Shown here: positions 35,600-44,890 of the stretch, in pieces
Position numbering within the stretch: position 1 is the first letter of the stretch
Layout of the letters: the number at the start of each line of letters is the position of its first letter
From: Leptolyngbya sp. NIES-3755
GTDB taxonomy: Bacteria; Cyanobacteriota; Cyanobacteriia; Leptolyngbyales; Leptolyngbyaceae
Reading direction: 5' to 3'
NCBI GenBank assembly: GCA_001548435.1
Contig: AP017308.1
Span: 4,411,030-4,475,029, forward strand
DNA: 64,000 bases
The notes under the pieces: model-generated
Told to the model about the DNA's origin: nothing
What the model saw: only the letters and a program-made list of their open reading frames with translations
The model's database searches: none
Made by a program: the position numbers and the translations under genes

Positions 35600-35827
35600 T
35601 AGGGGGCTAAGTAAATTTATGGGTTTTAGCGATCGTAAACTTACCTAGTTTTTCTCCGGGAATTGGGCTTCTCCGGGATTATCCTGACTGATCTCTGTAA
35701 ACTTCCGGACAGCGCAATGTAAAGGTATAAAAAAGAGATTAGCCAGTTCAGAAATTGTCCTGATCGAAATCGAAATTCTTGTACATAGAGTCAGTGTTTT
35801 GTTTTTTTATACTGCTCCCTGTGTTGC
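35600..35827. promoter_or_regulatory. Divergent promoter region between rfbC and wzt
   Basis: The stretch between the divergent starts must hold both promoters. TATACT at 35808-35813 after a T run is a plausible -10 box for wzt, but no good -35 is found at 16-18 bases upstream (TTGTAC lies 23 bases away). Nothing else is recognisable. Confidence 0.3.
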
Positions 35828-37138
35828 ATGAGTATGGGTGATCCAATTATTCGGGTTGAGAATCTGAGCAAGCGTTATACGTTGACTCATCAAGAGCAAC
35901 AGCGCCATGCTACCTTGCGGGATGCACTGAGTCATAAATTTTCTACGATCGCTCGTCCTTTTCAGCGCGGAGAGAAAGCAAGCCAGACCAATATTGAGGA
36001 ATTTTGGGCGCTGAAAGATGTGTCCTTTGAGATTCAACAAGGCGATCGAGTGGGTATTATCGGACGCAATGGGGCAGGCAAGTCAACGCTGTTAAAAATT
36101 CTCAGTCGGATTACGGAACCCACAAGCGGCGAGATCCGGATTAAGGGTCGAGTTGCAAGTTTACTAGAAGTCGGCACTGGATTTCACCCTGAACTCACGG
36201 GACGAGAAAACATCTTTCTCAACGGCGCAATTCTGGGAATGAGCAAAGCAGAGATTAAGCGCAAATTTGATGAGATTGTCGCGTTTGCTGAAATTGAGAA
36301 GTTCGTTGACACGCCCGTAAAACGCTACTCGTCTGGAATGTATGTGCGGTTGGCATTTGCAGTTGCAGCACATTTAGAGCCAGAGGTTTTGATCATTGAC
36401 GAAGTGTTAGCCGTTGGAGATGTTCAGTTCCAGAAAAAATGTCTTGGCAAGATGGAAGACGTGGCAGAAGAAGGACGTACAGTGATTTACGTGAGCCACA
36501 ACATGGAAACTGTACTTCGACTTTGTAATAAAGCGATCTTACTCAATAAAGGATCAGTCCAGTTTCAGGGGAATACAACACAAGCCGTCAACTTATATTT
36601 CAAGTCTGGACAAGGGACGACTGCACAGAGACAATGGCGAGATCGCAATCAGGCTCCGGGTGATGATATCGTCCGATTAGTTGAAGCAAAAGTTCACGAT
36701 GAATCTGGAGTCGTTCAAGAAAACTTGGATATCACACAACCTATCGGAATTACGATGGTTTATGAGATTCTCAAGGACAATCAGCAATTTACTCAATCAA
36801 TCAATCTATTTAATAGTCATGGCATTCATATCTTGAGTTCCCATGATTTAGATGCGGCTGCTAACTTGAAACCTCGCGATCGAGGAATCTACGCATCAAC
36901 GATGTGGATTCCAGCGAACTTCCTAGCAGAAGGACTGACGATCATTAGTGTTGCTGCTCTAGAACCAGAGCCTTTCAAGCTACATTTCCATGAGTTAGAA
37001 GCTGTAGCGTTTAACGTTGTTGATTCAATGAATGGCACTTCTGCAAGGGGCGCATTTCTCGGCGCATTTCCTGGTGTTGTGCGACCAATTTTAGACTGGG
37101 ACACCGTTCGATTAGTTGAATCAAAAGTAGCCACCTAA
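35828..37138 (+). CDS. wzt: Polysaccharide ABC exporter ATPase with C-terminal glycan-binding domain (Wzt)
   Basis: A 436-residue ABC ATPase of the O-antigen/teichoic-acid type. Walker A is GRNGAGKST (79-87), the signature is YSSGM (167-171) and Walker B is LIIDE (188-192) in the family phrase VLIIDEVLAVGD. Residues about 280-436 form the beta-sandwich domain of long Wzt proteins, which recognises the terminal modification of the exported glycan. This suggests that a chain-end cap, for example by one of the downstream methyltransferases or transferases, signals export. It opens the 28-kb plus-strand gene run. Confidence 0.92.
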   Translation: MSMGDPIIRVENLSKRYTLTHQEQQRHATLRDALSHKFSTIARPFQRGEKASQTNIEEFWALKDVSFEIQQGDRVGIIGRNGAGKSTLLKILSRITEPTSGEIRIKGRVASLLEVGTGFHPELTGRENIFLNGAILGMSKAEIKRKFDEIVAFAEIEKFVDTPVKRYSSGMYVRLAFAVAAHLEPEVLIIDEVLAVGDVQFQKKCLGKMEDVAEEGRTVIYVSHNMETVLRLCNKAILLNKGSVQFQGNTTQAVNLYFKSGQGTTAQRQWRDRNQAPGDDIVRLVEAKVHDESGVVQENLDITQPIGITMVYEILKDNQQFTQSINLFNSHGIHILSSHDLDAAANLKPRDRGIYASTMWIPANFLAEGLTIISVAALEPEPFKLHFHELEAVAFNVVDSMNGTSARGAFLGAFPGVVRPILDWDTVRLVESKVAT

Positions 37139-37145
37139 AAAATAT

Positions 37146-38210
37146 ATGGACAGTTTCGTTAGCATCTGCGTTCCAACTTACAACGGAGAACAATATATCC
37201 GAGAATGCTTAGACAGCATTTTAGCTCAGAGTTTTACAAATTTTGAAGTTTTAATTGTTGATGATCAGTCCTCTGATCAAACAATGTCTATTTCGCTTGA
37301 ATATGCTCGGCGCGACCAGCGAATTAAAGTGATTCAAAACGAGTCCAATTTAGGGTTGGTTGGCAACTGGAACCGATGTGTCCAACTAGCGCGTGGAGAA
37401 TGGATTAAGTTCGTTTTTCAAGATGACTTAATCCTGCCAAATTGCTTAGAGAAGCTACTTGAAGCGACTAAGCTAGGGATTCCTATTGTTTTCTGTCGTA
37501 GGGAGTTCATTTTTGAACACGGCATCTCTGAAGAACTAAAGGGCTACTATCGAGATTTGCAATTACCTGAAAAATTTCTTCCAAATGCCAGCAAGATTAC
37601 ATCTGAAGAGTTTTGCCAAAGCGTACTTGACAACTTGTGGGTCAACTTTATTGGAGAGCCTACCTCTATGCTGTTGCATCGTAGTGTGTTTCAACAGTTT
37701 GGAGCATTCAATCCAAACCTGATTCAACTCTGTGATCTGGAGTATTGGACTAGAATCGCGAGTAGTACAGGCATTGCATACGTGCCAGAGTACTTGGCGG
37801 CATTTCGCGTCCATCAAAAGTCAACCAGTCAACTTAACCATAGCGAGAATGATTTTCGTCGCAGCTTAGATCCTCTGGTTATGCTACACATGTTTTCGTA
37901 TCATCATTACTATGAAAATTTGCGACTGACAGCAACCCACTCTAAAAACCCTATAGATTTTAAGAAAAGATTTCTAAGGGTTGCATACGTTGAGGCAAAC
38001 AGAACAAAATTCATGAGGAGAGGCTTATCAGACTCTGAAGCTAACAAAGTCACTAAGGTCTGGAATGACCTGGTGGATTTGTTGCCGGAGTTGAACTTAA
38101 AGAAAACTGAGACCCTGAAGCAAAAATTTATAACCAAGAAGATTCAAGTGAGACGACGTTTTCACCAATCCGACATTGTTAAAGATCGGTGTTACTCGTC
38201 ATACCTTTAA
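37146..38210 (+). CDS. Glycosyltransferase family 2
   Basis: A 354-residue GT-A transferase. The N-terminal SICVPTYNGEQYIRECLDSI is the nucleotide-binding start of GT2, IVDDQSSDQT follows, and the metal-binding acidic pair is in FVFQDDLILP (about 93-102). The C-terminal part has an amphipathic basic region. It lies 7 bases after wzt. Its DNA is AT-richer than that of the neighbours and lies in the HIP1-free stretch. Donor and acceptor are unknown. Confidence 0.88.
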   Translation: MDSFVSICVPTYNGEQYIRECLDSILAQSFTNFEVLIVDDQSSDQTMSISLEYARRDQRIKVIQNESNLGLVGNWNRCVQLARGEWIKFVFQDDLILPNCLEKLLEATKLGIPIVFCRREFIFEHGISEELKGYYRDLQLPEKFLPNASKITSEEFCQSVLDNLWVNFIGEPTSMLLHRSVFQQFGAFNPNLIQLCDLEYWTRIASSTGIAYVPEYLAAFRVHQKSTSQLNHSENDFRRSLDPLVMLHMFSYHHYYENLRLTATHSKNPIDFKKRFLRVAYVEANRTKFMRRGLSDSEANKVTKVWNDLVDLLPELNLKKTETLKQKFITKKIQVRRRFHQSDIVKDRCYSSYL

Positions 38211-38258
38211 AAGATTGATACTGCCTGAATTACCAACTTATTGCCCTCTTGATTCATC

Positions 38259-39224
38259 ATGCCTAAAGTCAGTGTCATCATTCCAAACTACAACCATGCA
38301 CGGTTCTTAGAGCAGCGCATCCAAAGTATTCTGAACCAAACTTATCAGGACTTTGAAATTATCTATCTTGATGACGCTTCAACCGACAATAGCAACGAAG
38401 TTTTTGCTCAATTTAAAGACGATCGACGAATTCGTTCTATCCTGAATCAAACGAATAGCGGCTCTCCGTTCAAACAGTGGAACAAAGGCATCAAAGCTGC
38501 AACCGGAGACTATATTTGGATTGCCGAGTCTGATGACTATGCTGCGCCAGATCTCCTAGAAACACTTGTGCCACTTTTAGATGAGCATCCGCAGGTTGGA
38601 ATTGCTTACGGTCAGTCTCAACTCGTTGATGAAGCAGGAAACTTGGATAAAACAATGCACTACTGGACAGACGACCTAGATGTTCAACGCTGGAGAAATT
38701 CCTTTATCAGTCGTGGCATTGAAGAATGTAAAACCTATCTAGCTCTCAAAAATACGATTCCGAATGCTAGTGCAGTGTTAATTCGGCGACAGTCACTTGA
38801 AGCGATCGGGTATGCAGAAGAATCGCTGTTTCTTTGCGGCGATTGGATGACCTGGATTAAAATTCTACTTCAATTCGATCTTGCATTTAGCGCAAAGGTG
38901 TTGAACTATTACCGTTACTCAAACACTTCGGTAAGAGCCAAATCTCGTTCAGATGCGTTGGATCTCTATGAACAGATACAGATTTTTGCATTCTTGCAAC
39001 AAAATGTGCCCATTTCTGGGAAGGTTGCGAAAAAGCTCAAAGGACAATTCGTTTACTGCTGGGTATGGCTGATACTACAGCAACACACACTAAGCCTGAA
39101 GCGAAATTTTGAACTCTACAAAGCATCAAAACAGTTTGATACTTGGCTTGAATTAAGGCTTCTTAAGCAGTTCTACCAGCAAACTATCAGCTCGAAGAAG
39201 CCTGCTAAGGTTGCACTCCAATAA
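38259..39224 (+). CDS. Glycosyltransferase family 2
   Basis: A 321-residue GT-A enzyme starting KVSVIIPNYNHARFLEQRI, with YLDDASTDNS and the metal-binding DxD-like ESDDYA (about residue 90). NSGSPFKQWNKGIKAATGDY is a characteristic loop of a GT2 subgroup often found in cyanobacterial glycan clusters. It follows the previous GT2 by 48 bases. Substrates unknown. Confidence 0.88.
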   Translation: MPKVSVIIPNYNHARFLEQRIQSILNQTYQDFEIIYLDDASTDNSNEVFAQFKDDRRIRSILNQTNSGSPFKQWNKGIKAATGDYIWIAESDDYAAPDLLETLVPLLDEHPQVGIAYGQSQLVDEAGNLDKTMHYWTDDLDVQRWRNSFISRGIEECKTYLALKNTIPNASAVLIRRQSLEAIGYAEESLFLCGDWMTWIKILLQFDLAFSAKVLNYYRYSNTSVRAKSRSDALDLYEQIQIFAFLQQNVPISGKVAKKLKGQFVYCWVWLILQQHTLSLKRNFELYKASKQFDTWLELRLLKQFYQQTISSKKPAKVALQ

Positions 39225-39315
39225 TAAGAAAATTCCGTTCACAAAAGATACAGCTACATCTATGCCGTTTCTCTGCTTGCCCAACCTTATCATCAAAGAC
39301 TAGGAGTTAGCTTAA

Positions 39316-40239
39316 ATGACTCAACTCATAAATGAAGAGCAATACATTAACTTGGTCTGTACGATCGACGAAAATTATGTGCAACACTGCGCTGTAATGC
39401 TCATGTCTCTGGTGAGCAACACGACTTGGAGAAGGCTTCGTGTTTTCATTGTCCATAATGGTATTCGGCATCAGCAAGCAAATAAACTCTCTAATTTCCT
39501 TAAAAAGTTAGGGTATATCGTTGCTCTAATCGAGATAGATAGTTCTTGTTTAAGTAAAGCGCCTGTCAACCATCACATTACTTTGGCAACGTACTACAGA
39601 TTGCTCTTGCCAGAATTGTTGGAGCATACAATCAAGAAAATCATTTTCTTAGATGTGGATTTGATTATTAGAGAAGATATTTCAAGACTTTGGCAGATTG
39701 ATGTTGATCACTATAGTCATGCTGCGGTTGAAGACTTTGGAATCGATAGTGAGTATAAGGACAGACTTGGACTTTTAAAGGAAACCAGATACTTTAACGC
39801 TGGAGTATTACTTATCAATCTTGAGTATTGGAGGAATCATAATATTAGGAAACTTGCACTTGACTTTATCAATTCATTTCCTGAAAAAATCACATACTGG
39901 GATCAAGATGCCTTAAATTACGCTCTGCAAGAGAAATGGTATCCTTTAGCGCCTCAATGGAACGTCACAACAGTTAATTTTCATCCCACATTTCAAAGCG
40001 AGAAATCTACCCTTCAAGGCAAAGAGAGTGAACCCTCAATTATTCACTTTGCAGGTGGCGGAGCCTACAAGCCTTGGCATTATTACTGCACTCATCCCTA
40101 CAAAAATGAATATTATCACTATTTATCTAAAACTCCTTGGCGTAGATTCATTCCCATTGGCAAGCCAACACTATTGAGCAGAATCAAGTCTAGAGCAAAG
40201 CACCTTCTCAAGATTCACAATCCAGGGGTGACATACTGA
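39316..40239 (+). CDS. Glycosyltransferase family 8
   Basis: A 307-residue GT-A retaining transferase. The metal-binding motif is DVD in IIFLDVDLII (about 114-123), FNAGVLLINLEYWR follows, and the nucleotide-sugar loop near the end reads HFAGGGAYKPWHYY, all typical of GT8 (LPS galactosyl/glucosyltransferases). The nearest gene downstream begins at its stop codon (TGATG, one-base overlap). Base composition is AT-rich compared with the genes further right. Confidence 0.9.
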   Translation: MTQLINEEQYINLVCTIDENYVQHCAVMLMSLVSNTTWRRLRVFIVHNGIRHQQANKLSNFLKKLGYIVALIEIDSSCLSKAPVNHHITLATYYRLLLPELLEHTIKKIIFLDVDLIIREDISRLWQIDVDHYSHAAVEDFGIDSEYKDRLGLLKETRYFNAGVLLINLEYWRNHNIRKLALDFINSFPEKITYWDQDALNYALQEKWYPLAPQWNVTTVNFHPTFQSEKSTLQGKESEPSIIHFAGGGAYKPWHYYCTHPYKNEYYHYLSKTPWRRFIPIGKPTLLSRIKSRAKHLLKIHNPGVTY

Positions 40240-41165
40240 TGAGCACTTGTAGTCTCTTAATTCCCTGCCATAACGCCGCTCAGTACTTACCTCGACTGTG
40301 GGAAACCATCCGATCGCAAACGGTTCCATTCGATGAGATTCTGTGTTACGACGACGGAAGTACAGATAACACGGCTGAGATTGCAGAACAATTTGGTGCA
40401 ACCGTAATTCGCAGTGAAGTTTGTCGAGGAGCCGCTTTTGCTCGTAACCGACTGGCTGAGGCAGCGACTTGTTCTTGGATTCATTTTCATGATGCAGATG
40501 ATACGCTTCATCCTGAGTTTCTCGCACAAACGCAAGCAAGAATTCAACCTGAAATTGATGTGATTGTATCTAACGTCGATTGGATTGATGAAACCACACA
40601 AGAGATCCTGATTCCGCGTCGATACAGTCAACAAGCTTTAGAAGAAAATGCCTTAGCAGCAACCCTAACGAATCCGATCGGTGTGATTGGCTGTCTCTAT
40701 CGCAAAGCAGTCTTTTTGTCGATCGCAGGTTTTGACCCGTCTTTTCAATGTTGGGAAGATGCTGATCTGCACATTCGGTTCGCCGCAGCAGGCGCGAAAT
40801 TCAGCGTTGTGGAAACTGTTTTAGCTTACTCTTTGCGGCACGATCGAGGTTTGAGTCGAGACCAACTGGCTTGTACAAAGTGTCGGCTGCAACTGCTCCA
40901 AAACTATGCAGAACAGTTTGGGTCATTACATCGTTTAATTGCTGAAGAAGCAGAACGGGTTGCAGTCTATTTATTGATCCAAAAGCACGATCGACAGACA
41001 GCACAGCAAGCAGTCCAACTTTGTCTGTCATTAGGTCAGCATCCGCCAACAACCCAGAATCCAATTTTGAAACTACTCAAAGCGTTCCTACCCACTTTAC
41101 AGTCTTTGTATCTTCAACAATGTCTGAGAAATCCGAAACTGTTGTTGGGGAGCAGCCGATGTTAA
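40239..41165 (+). CDS. Glycosyltransferase family 2
   Basis: A 308-residue GT-A enzyme with SLLIPCHNAAQYLPRLWETI, YDDGSTDNT, and the acidic metal site HDADDTLHPEF (about 87-97). CWEDADLHIRFAAAG is the family's acceptor-side acidic motif. The ATG overlaps the stop of the GT8 gene by one base and the following acyltransferase starts seven bases before this gene's end, showing tight coupling. Confidence 0.9.
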   Translation: MSTCSLLIPCHNAAQYLPRLWETIRSQTVPFDEILCYDDGSTDNTAEIAEQFGATVIRSEVCRGAAFARNRLAEAATCSWIHFHDADDTLHPEFLAQTQARIQPEIDVIVSNVDWIDETTQEILIPRRYSQQALEENALAATLTNPIGVIGCLYRKAVFLSIAGFDPSFQCWEDADLHIRFAAAGAKFSVVETVLAYSLRHDRGLSRDQLACTKCRLQLLQNYAEQFGSLHRLIAEEAERVAVYLLIQKHDRQTAQQAVQLCLSLGQHPPTTQNPILKLLKAFLPTLQSLYLQQCLRNPKLLLGSSRC

Positions 41166-41761
41166 CGCTTGAGTCACCCTCCACTAAAAATAGCCATCCG
41201 CCAAAACTACGATCGCTGCTCAGTCGCGTTCAGCAGTTCCAGAATGTTTGGTGGCAATTTTGGTTGAGACTGCATGGAATTCAAATCGCACCTTCTTGTA
41301 CAACAAGCGTCGGCGTTACGGCTCGATTGGGAGTCGCTCACAGTCAATCTGGCACGATTGAGATTGAAGCGCGATCGCGGCTGGAACAAGGTGTCGTTTT
41401 AGAGGCTTGGGGCGGTTCGATCAAGATCGCTGAAGATGTATTCATTGGACCTTATACAGTGATCTATGGGCAGGGTGGCGTAACCATTGGCAAAGATTCA
41501 CTGATCGCCATGCACTGTCGCATTCTCTCTTCTAATCATGCGATTCCTGATCGATCGCGTAGAATTCGTTGGGAATCGGATGTCCATCTGCCGACTACGA
41601 TCGGGGAAGATGTTTGGCTCGGTGCGGGTGTGACCGTGTTGGGAGGCGTAACGATCGGTGATGGCTGTGTGGTCGGGGCAGGAGCAGTTGTGACAAAAGA
41701 TTTGCCCCCTTATTCGATCGCAGTGGGTGTTCCTGCAAAAATCGTGAGGACACGAGCATGA
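41159..41761 (+). CDS. Hexapeptide-repeat acyltransferase (left-handed beta helix)
   Basis: A 200-residue transferase with the turns VFIGPYTVIYGQGGVTIG, a catalytic-type His in LSSNHAIPD, and the end TIGDGCVVGAGAVVTKDLPP and GVPAKIVR, all typical of O-acetyltransferases of the WcaF/NodL group. It likely O-acetylates a sugar of the exopolysaccharide with acetyl-CoA. A longer in-frame start at 41021 would overlap the previous gene by 145 bases; I prefer the ATG at 41159 because GGGGAG precedes it by seven bases. Confidence 0.87.
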   Translation: MLTLESPSTKNSHPPKLRSLLSRVQQFQNVWWQFWLRLHGIQIAPSCTTSVGVTARLGVAHSQSGTIEIEARSRLEQGVVLEAWGGSIKIAEDVFIGPYTVIYGQGGVTIGKDSLIAMHCRILSSNHAIPDRSRRIRWESDVHLPTTIGEDVWLGAGVTVLGGVTIGDGCVVGAGAVVTKDLPPYSIAVGVPAKIVRTRA

Positions 41762-42876
41762 ATCCTACCATTCAGTTCTTCTTAGCGCCCACTGAAACCT
41801 TATCACGTCAGTTCTATTTTCATGATTGTATTGCGCTGGCAGAGGGATTTCGAGAGTTAGAAATCGAATTTAGAGGCAATATTAACTATTGGCAAGAACC
41901 AGAGACAACATCGTTTTTGATTCAACAAGCTGCGGATTCATTTCGATCAACTATCAATATATTCAGCATTTATTACTTTCAAAATAATCCTAAAAAATAT
42001 TCAGAGATTGATCCAGACAAGATCAATATTGTGCTCGATACAAACGATGGCATTGGAGTTCTATGCTACGTCTCAGAATTGCAAAACGTCGATCTCATTC
42101 TGCGGGCACATTATCATCGAGAGCAATCCTATCCAAACTTTGTCAAGCCTTGGGCATTTGGTCTCACACATAGAATCATTCATGAATTACAAAAAACAGA
42201 ATCACTCAAGCCTGAAGAGCGCGTATTTTCCAGCTTTCGTCACGATCATAATATTCGTCGGCTTGCCTTAGCTCAAATGAATCCCATTATTAAAAAACGC
42301 TATGCGATCTATGAAAAGACCTCGCCATCTGCGATCGCAGATGATCAACTATCGAATGAGCAAACCAAAGGCAGACACGACCGCGATTATTTTCAACGCC
42401 TGAACCAGTCTTTATTAACCTACTGCTTTGGAGGAAACTATCAACTCAAAATGCCACTTTATCGAGATTTGTCGTCTAGACTCCACAGAAAATGGATTCA
42501 AACAAGGGAAAAGCTGCTTCGGCAAATGATTCGACCACAGACCTATGATGAGTACCTTAATTTTATTGCTCGATATCAGCAGCACTACTACATCAATCAA
42601 TTTGATAGCTGGCGACTTTGGGAATCACTCGTCTCTAACTCTGTTCCGATTCATCTTGACTTTGAAGAGAACGGGTTTGTCCTGCCCGTAATGCCTGAAA
42701 ACTTCAAACACTATTGGGGAGTGACCGGACTGGATTTTGAACAAAGCGCGATCGCGCTATTAGAAGCCAACCGAGATCACCTCGAAACGATCGCGTTTGC
42801 CGGAAAACAATGGGCGCTAGAACACTATTCTCCGATTGCTCAAGCTCAACGACTTCTGAACTATCTCAAGCCATGA
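41758..42876 (+). CDS. Exostosin-like / unusual glycosyltransferase-like protein
   Basis: A 372-residue protein that I can place only loosely. It has no signal peptide. The C-terminal segment INQFDSWRLWESLVSNSVPI (about 279-298) resembles the exostosin (GT47) nucleotide-sugar region, where a Ser-x-Arg-x-x-Glu pattern selects donor. The N-terminal 200 residues show no clear motif. It overlaps the genes on both sides by four bases, so it belongs to the coupled run. A role in adding a sugar to the glycan is likely from context; donor and fold remain uncertain. Confidence 0.6.
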   Translation: MNPTIQFFLAPTETLSRQFYFHDCIALAEGFRELEIEFRGNINYWQEPETTSFLIQQAADSFRSTINIFSIYYFQNNPKKYSEIDPDKINIVLDTNDGIGVLCYVSELQNVDLILRAHYHREQSYPNFVKPWAFGLTHRIIHELQKTESLKPEERVFSSFRHDHNIRRLALAQMNPIIKKRYAIYEKTSPSAIADDQLSNEQTKGRHDRDYFQRLNQSLLTYCFGGNYQLKMPLYRDLSSRLHRKWIQTREKLLRQMIRPQTYDEYLNFIARYQQHYYINQFDSWRLWESLVSNSVPIHLDFEENGFVLPVMPENFKHYWGVTGLDFEQSAIALLEANRDHLETIAFAGKQWALEHYSPIAQAQRLLNYLKP

Positions 42877-43811
42877 ATCCCTTGATTTCAGTCATCATTC
42901 CCACGCATAACCCGAACCTCGCACGACTTGAGCGCACGATCGCGGGACTGCGATCGCAGTCTCTACCGATCACTCAGTGGGAGCTTCTGATTGTTGATAA
43001 TGCTTCAGATTACTCGATCGAGATCGATACAGATTGGCATCCCAATGTCCGCATCATTCAGGAAAATCAACTCGGTCTCACCCGCGCCAGACTTGCTGGA
43101 ATTCGAGCGAGTCGGGGACAGCATCTTGTCTTTGTTGATGATGACAATGTGCTAGAGGCGAACTATCTCAACCAAATTGTTGAAATTTTTCAAGTGCATT
43201 TCACACTCGGCGCGATCGGTGGCAAGTCGCTGCCAGAATTTGAAATCGAACCAGAGCCTTGGGTTAAAGCATTTTGGGGATGCTTAGCACTGCGTGACTT
43301 AGGAGAGACAGAACAGCTTTACTTCTATGATCCCAAAACTGGAGACACAAAGCAGCATCCAGATTTTGCGCCGATTGGGGCAGGAATGGCACTCCAGAGA
43401 ACAGCCGCGCTCCAATATGTTCAAATCATTCTCGATGATCCTGCTCGATTAGCGCTCGATCGTACCGGACGCAGCCTGCAATCGGGCGGAGACTGTGATA
43501 TCAATCTCACGTTGATCAATCTGGGCTGGGGTGTAGGGTATTTTCCGCAACTCGAACTCACTCATCTGATCTCTGCCAATCGATTAACAAAATCGTACTT
43601 AGCACGATTGAATCGGTCGATCGCGAAATCGTGGATACAAGTGCTGGATGCTCATCAGATTCGACCTTGGCGCAAGATTTCCCGCTGGAGTGTGTTTCCC
43701 AGACAGCTTAAAGCATTTGTGTCTTATCAACCTTGGAAAAGTCCGATCGAGTACATTCGCTGGCAAGGAGCGTGTGGAGCTTTTGAAGGACAAAGCCTAC
43801 TGCCTGACTGA
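42873..43811 (+). CDS. Glycosyltransferase family 2
   Basis: A 312-residue GT-A enzyme starting MNPLISVIIPTHNPNLARLE, with LLIVDNASD and the metal motif FVDDDNVLEANYL (about 88-100). The start overlaps the previous stop (ATGA); a longer in-frame start 63 bases earlier is less likely. The C-terminal end shows no membrane span. It probably adds one sugar of the repeat. Confidence 0.89.
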   Translation: MNPLISVIIPTHNPNLARLERTIAGLRSQSLPITQWELLIVDNASDYSIEIDTDWHPNVRIIQENQLGLTRARLAGIRASRGQHLVFVDDDNVLEANYLNQIVEIFQVHFTLGAIGGKSLPEFEIEPEPWVKAFWGCLALRDLGETEQLYFYDPKTGDTKQHPDFAPIGAGMALQRTAALQYVQIILDDPARLALDRTGRSLQSGGDCDINLTLINLGWGVGYFPQLELTHLISANRLTKSYLARLNRSIAKSWIQVLDAHQIRPWRKISRWSVFPRQLKAFVSYQPWKSPIEYIRWQGACGAFEGQSLLPD

Positions 43812-43832
43812 ATCAACCCAGTTTCCAAACTA

Positions 43833-44885
43833 ATGTCGCTATCCTCTCGCCCCAGAAAGACCATGATGCTTGATTTATCAGTAATCATCCCTGCCTACAA
43901 TCGAGCAGAACTGCTGCGACAGACGCTTTGTAGTCTCAATCAAGCCCTGCAAACCCTCAAAGCCGAAATCATTGTGGTTGACGATGGCTCAGCAGAACCT
44001 TTAGAACAACAGCTATCCGGTACGATCGATTTTCCAGTACGCTTCCTTCGCCAATCGAATCAGGGATCGTTAATCGCTCGACATCACGGGTTAGCTCATG
44101 CGATCGGCAAATATGTGTTTTTCATTGATTCGGATGATCAGGTTCATCCAGACAAGTTTCGGGTTCAAATTGCTTGTCTTGAGGAGCATCAAGCAGATGT
44201 TTGCTACTCAGATGAATCTGTCGCAACCCTCAACGATGAGCAGTCTACACTCTCGATCGTAAATCAGCGATCGCTCCCGTTTACCACTGATCCCGTTGAA
44301 CTCTATCTAAAAATTCAACCGACTCCGGGCAATCTGATTTTTCGGAGAGAGTACATCACCCAGCACTTTGCCAATCCGATCGTGCCGCCACAGCGATCGT
44401 TATCCCCGGCTGGAGACATCTGGATCTACTACAATTTGATGATTTATCCTGCCAAAATTGTCAAAGTCGATCAGCCTTACACGATCTACATTCAGCACGA
44501 ACAAGATCGCTACTCAAATTGTTGGGAAGCGATCGGAATTGCTTCGTTATTGATGACGCTGATTTTTCTCAAGCATTGTCCGAATCAAGAGTCTACCCTA
44601 CCCGTTCGTAGACAGATTGGCGAGTCTGCTCTGGTGTCATGGCGCAAACTGCCGCGAAATTTTCATGCCGAGTTTGAATCAAAAGTTTTAGAAATCTGGA
44701 AAACTGCGCCACCGACCCCGATCGAGAATTTAGGCGGTCGTCTGTTCCAAAAGCTCGCCAAACTCATTGGCATCGAAAACACAGCAAGACTACTCAGGCG
44801 AATTCAACGACCAGACTATTCCAAAATCCAAACCCTTGATCGTCAAACACTCAACACGCTCATGCAATCCCTCTCGAATCTCTAA
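43833..44885 (+). CDS. Glycosyltransferase family 2
   Basis: A 350-residue GT-A enzyme with DLSVIIPAYNRAELLRQTL, IVVDDGSAEP and the metal site FFIDSDDQVHPDKF. GNLIFRREY is the usual third region. The first ten residues may be untranslated, because the ATG pair at 43863 (MMLDLS) is a better GT2 beginning. It follows the previous GT2 by 21 bases. Substrates unknown. Confidence 0.88.
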   Translation: MSLSSRPRKTMMLDLSVIIPAYNRAELLRQTLCSLNQALQTLKAEIIVVDDGSAEPLEQQLSGTIDFPVRFLRQSNQGSLIARHHGLAHAIGKYVFFIDSDDQVHPDKFRVQIACLEEHQADVCYSDESVATLNDEQSTLSIVNQRSLPFTTDPVELYLKIQPTPGNLIFRREYITQHFANPIVPPQRSLSPAGDIWIYYNLMIYPAKIVKVDQPYTIYIQHEQDRYSNCWEAIGIASLLMTLIFLKHCPNQESTLPVRRQIGESALVSWRKLPRNFHAEFESKVLEIWKTAPPTPIENLGGRLFQKLAKLIGIENTARLLRRIQRPDYSKIQTLDRQTLNTLMQSLSNL

Positions 44886-44890
44886 TTTCC

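Noticed and set aside
35779-35813. Classical promoter for wzt with TTGTAC and TATACT
   Set aside because: Spacing of 23 bases is too long for a normal sigma-70 promoter; only the -10-like box is retained as a hint.
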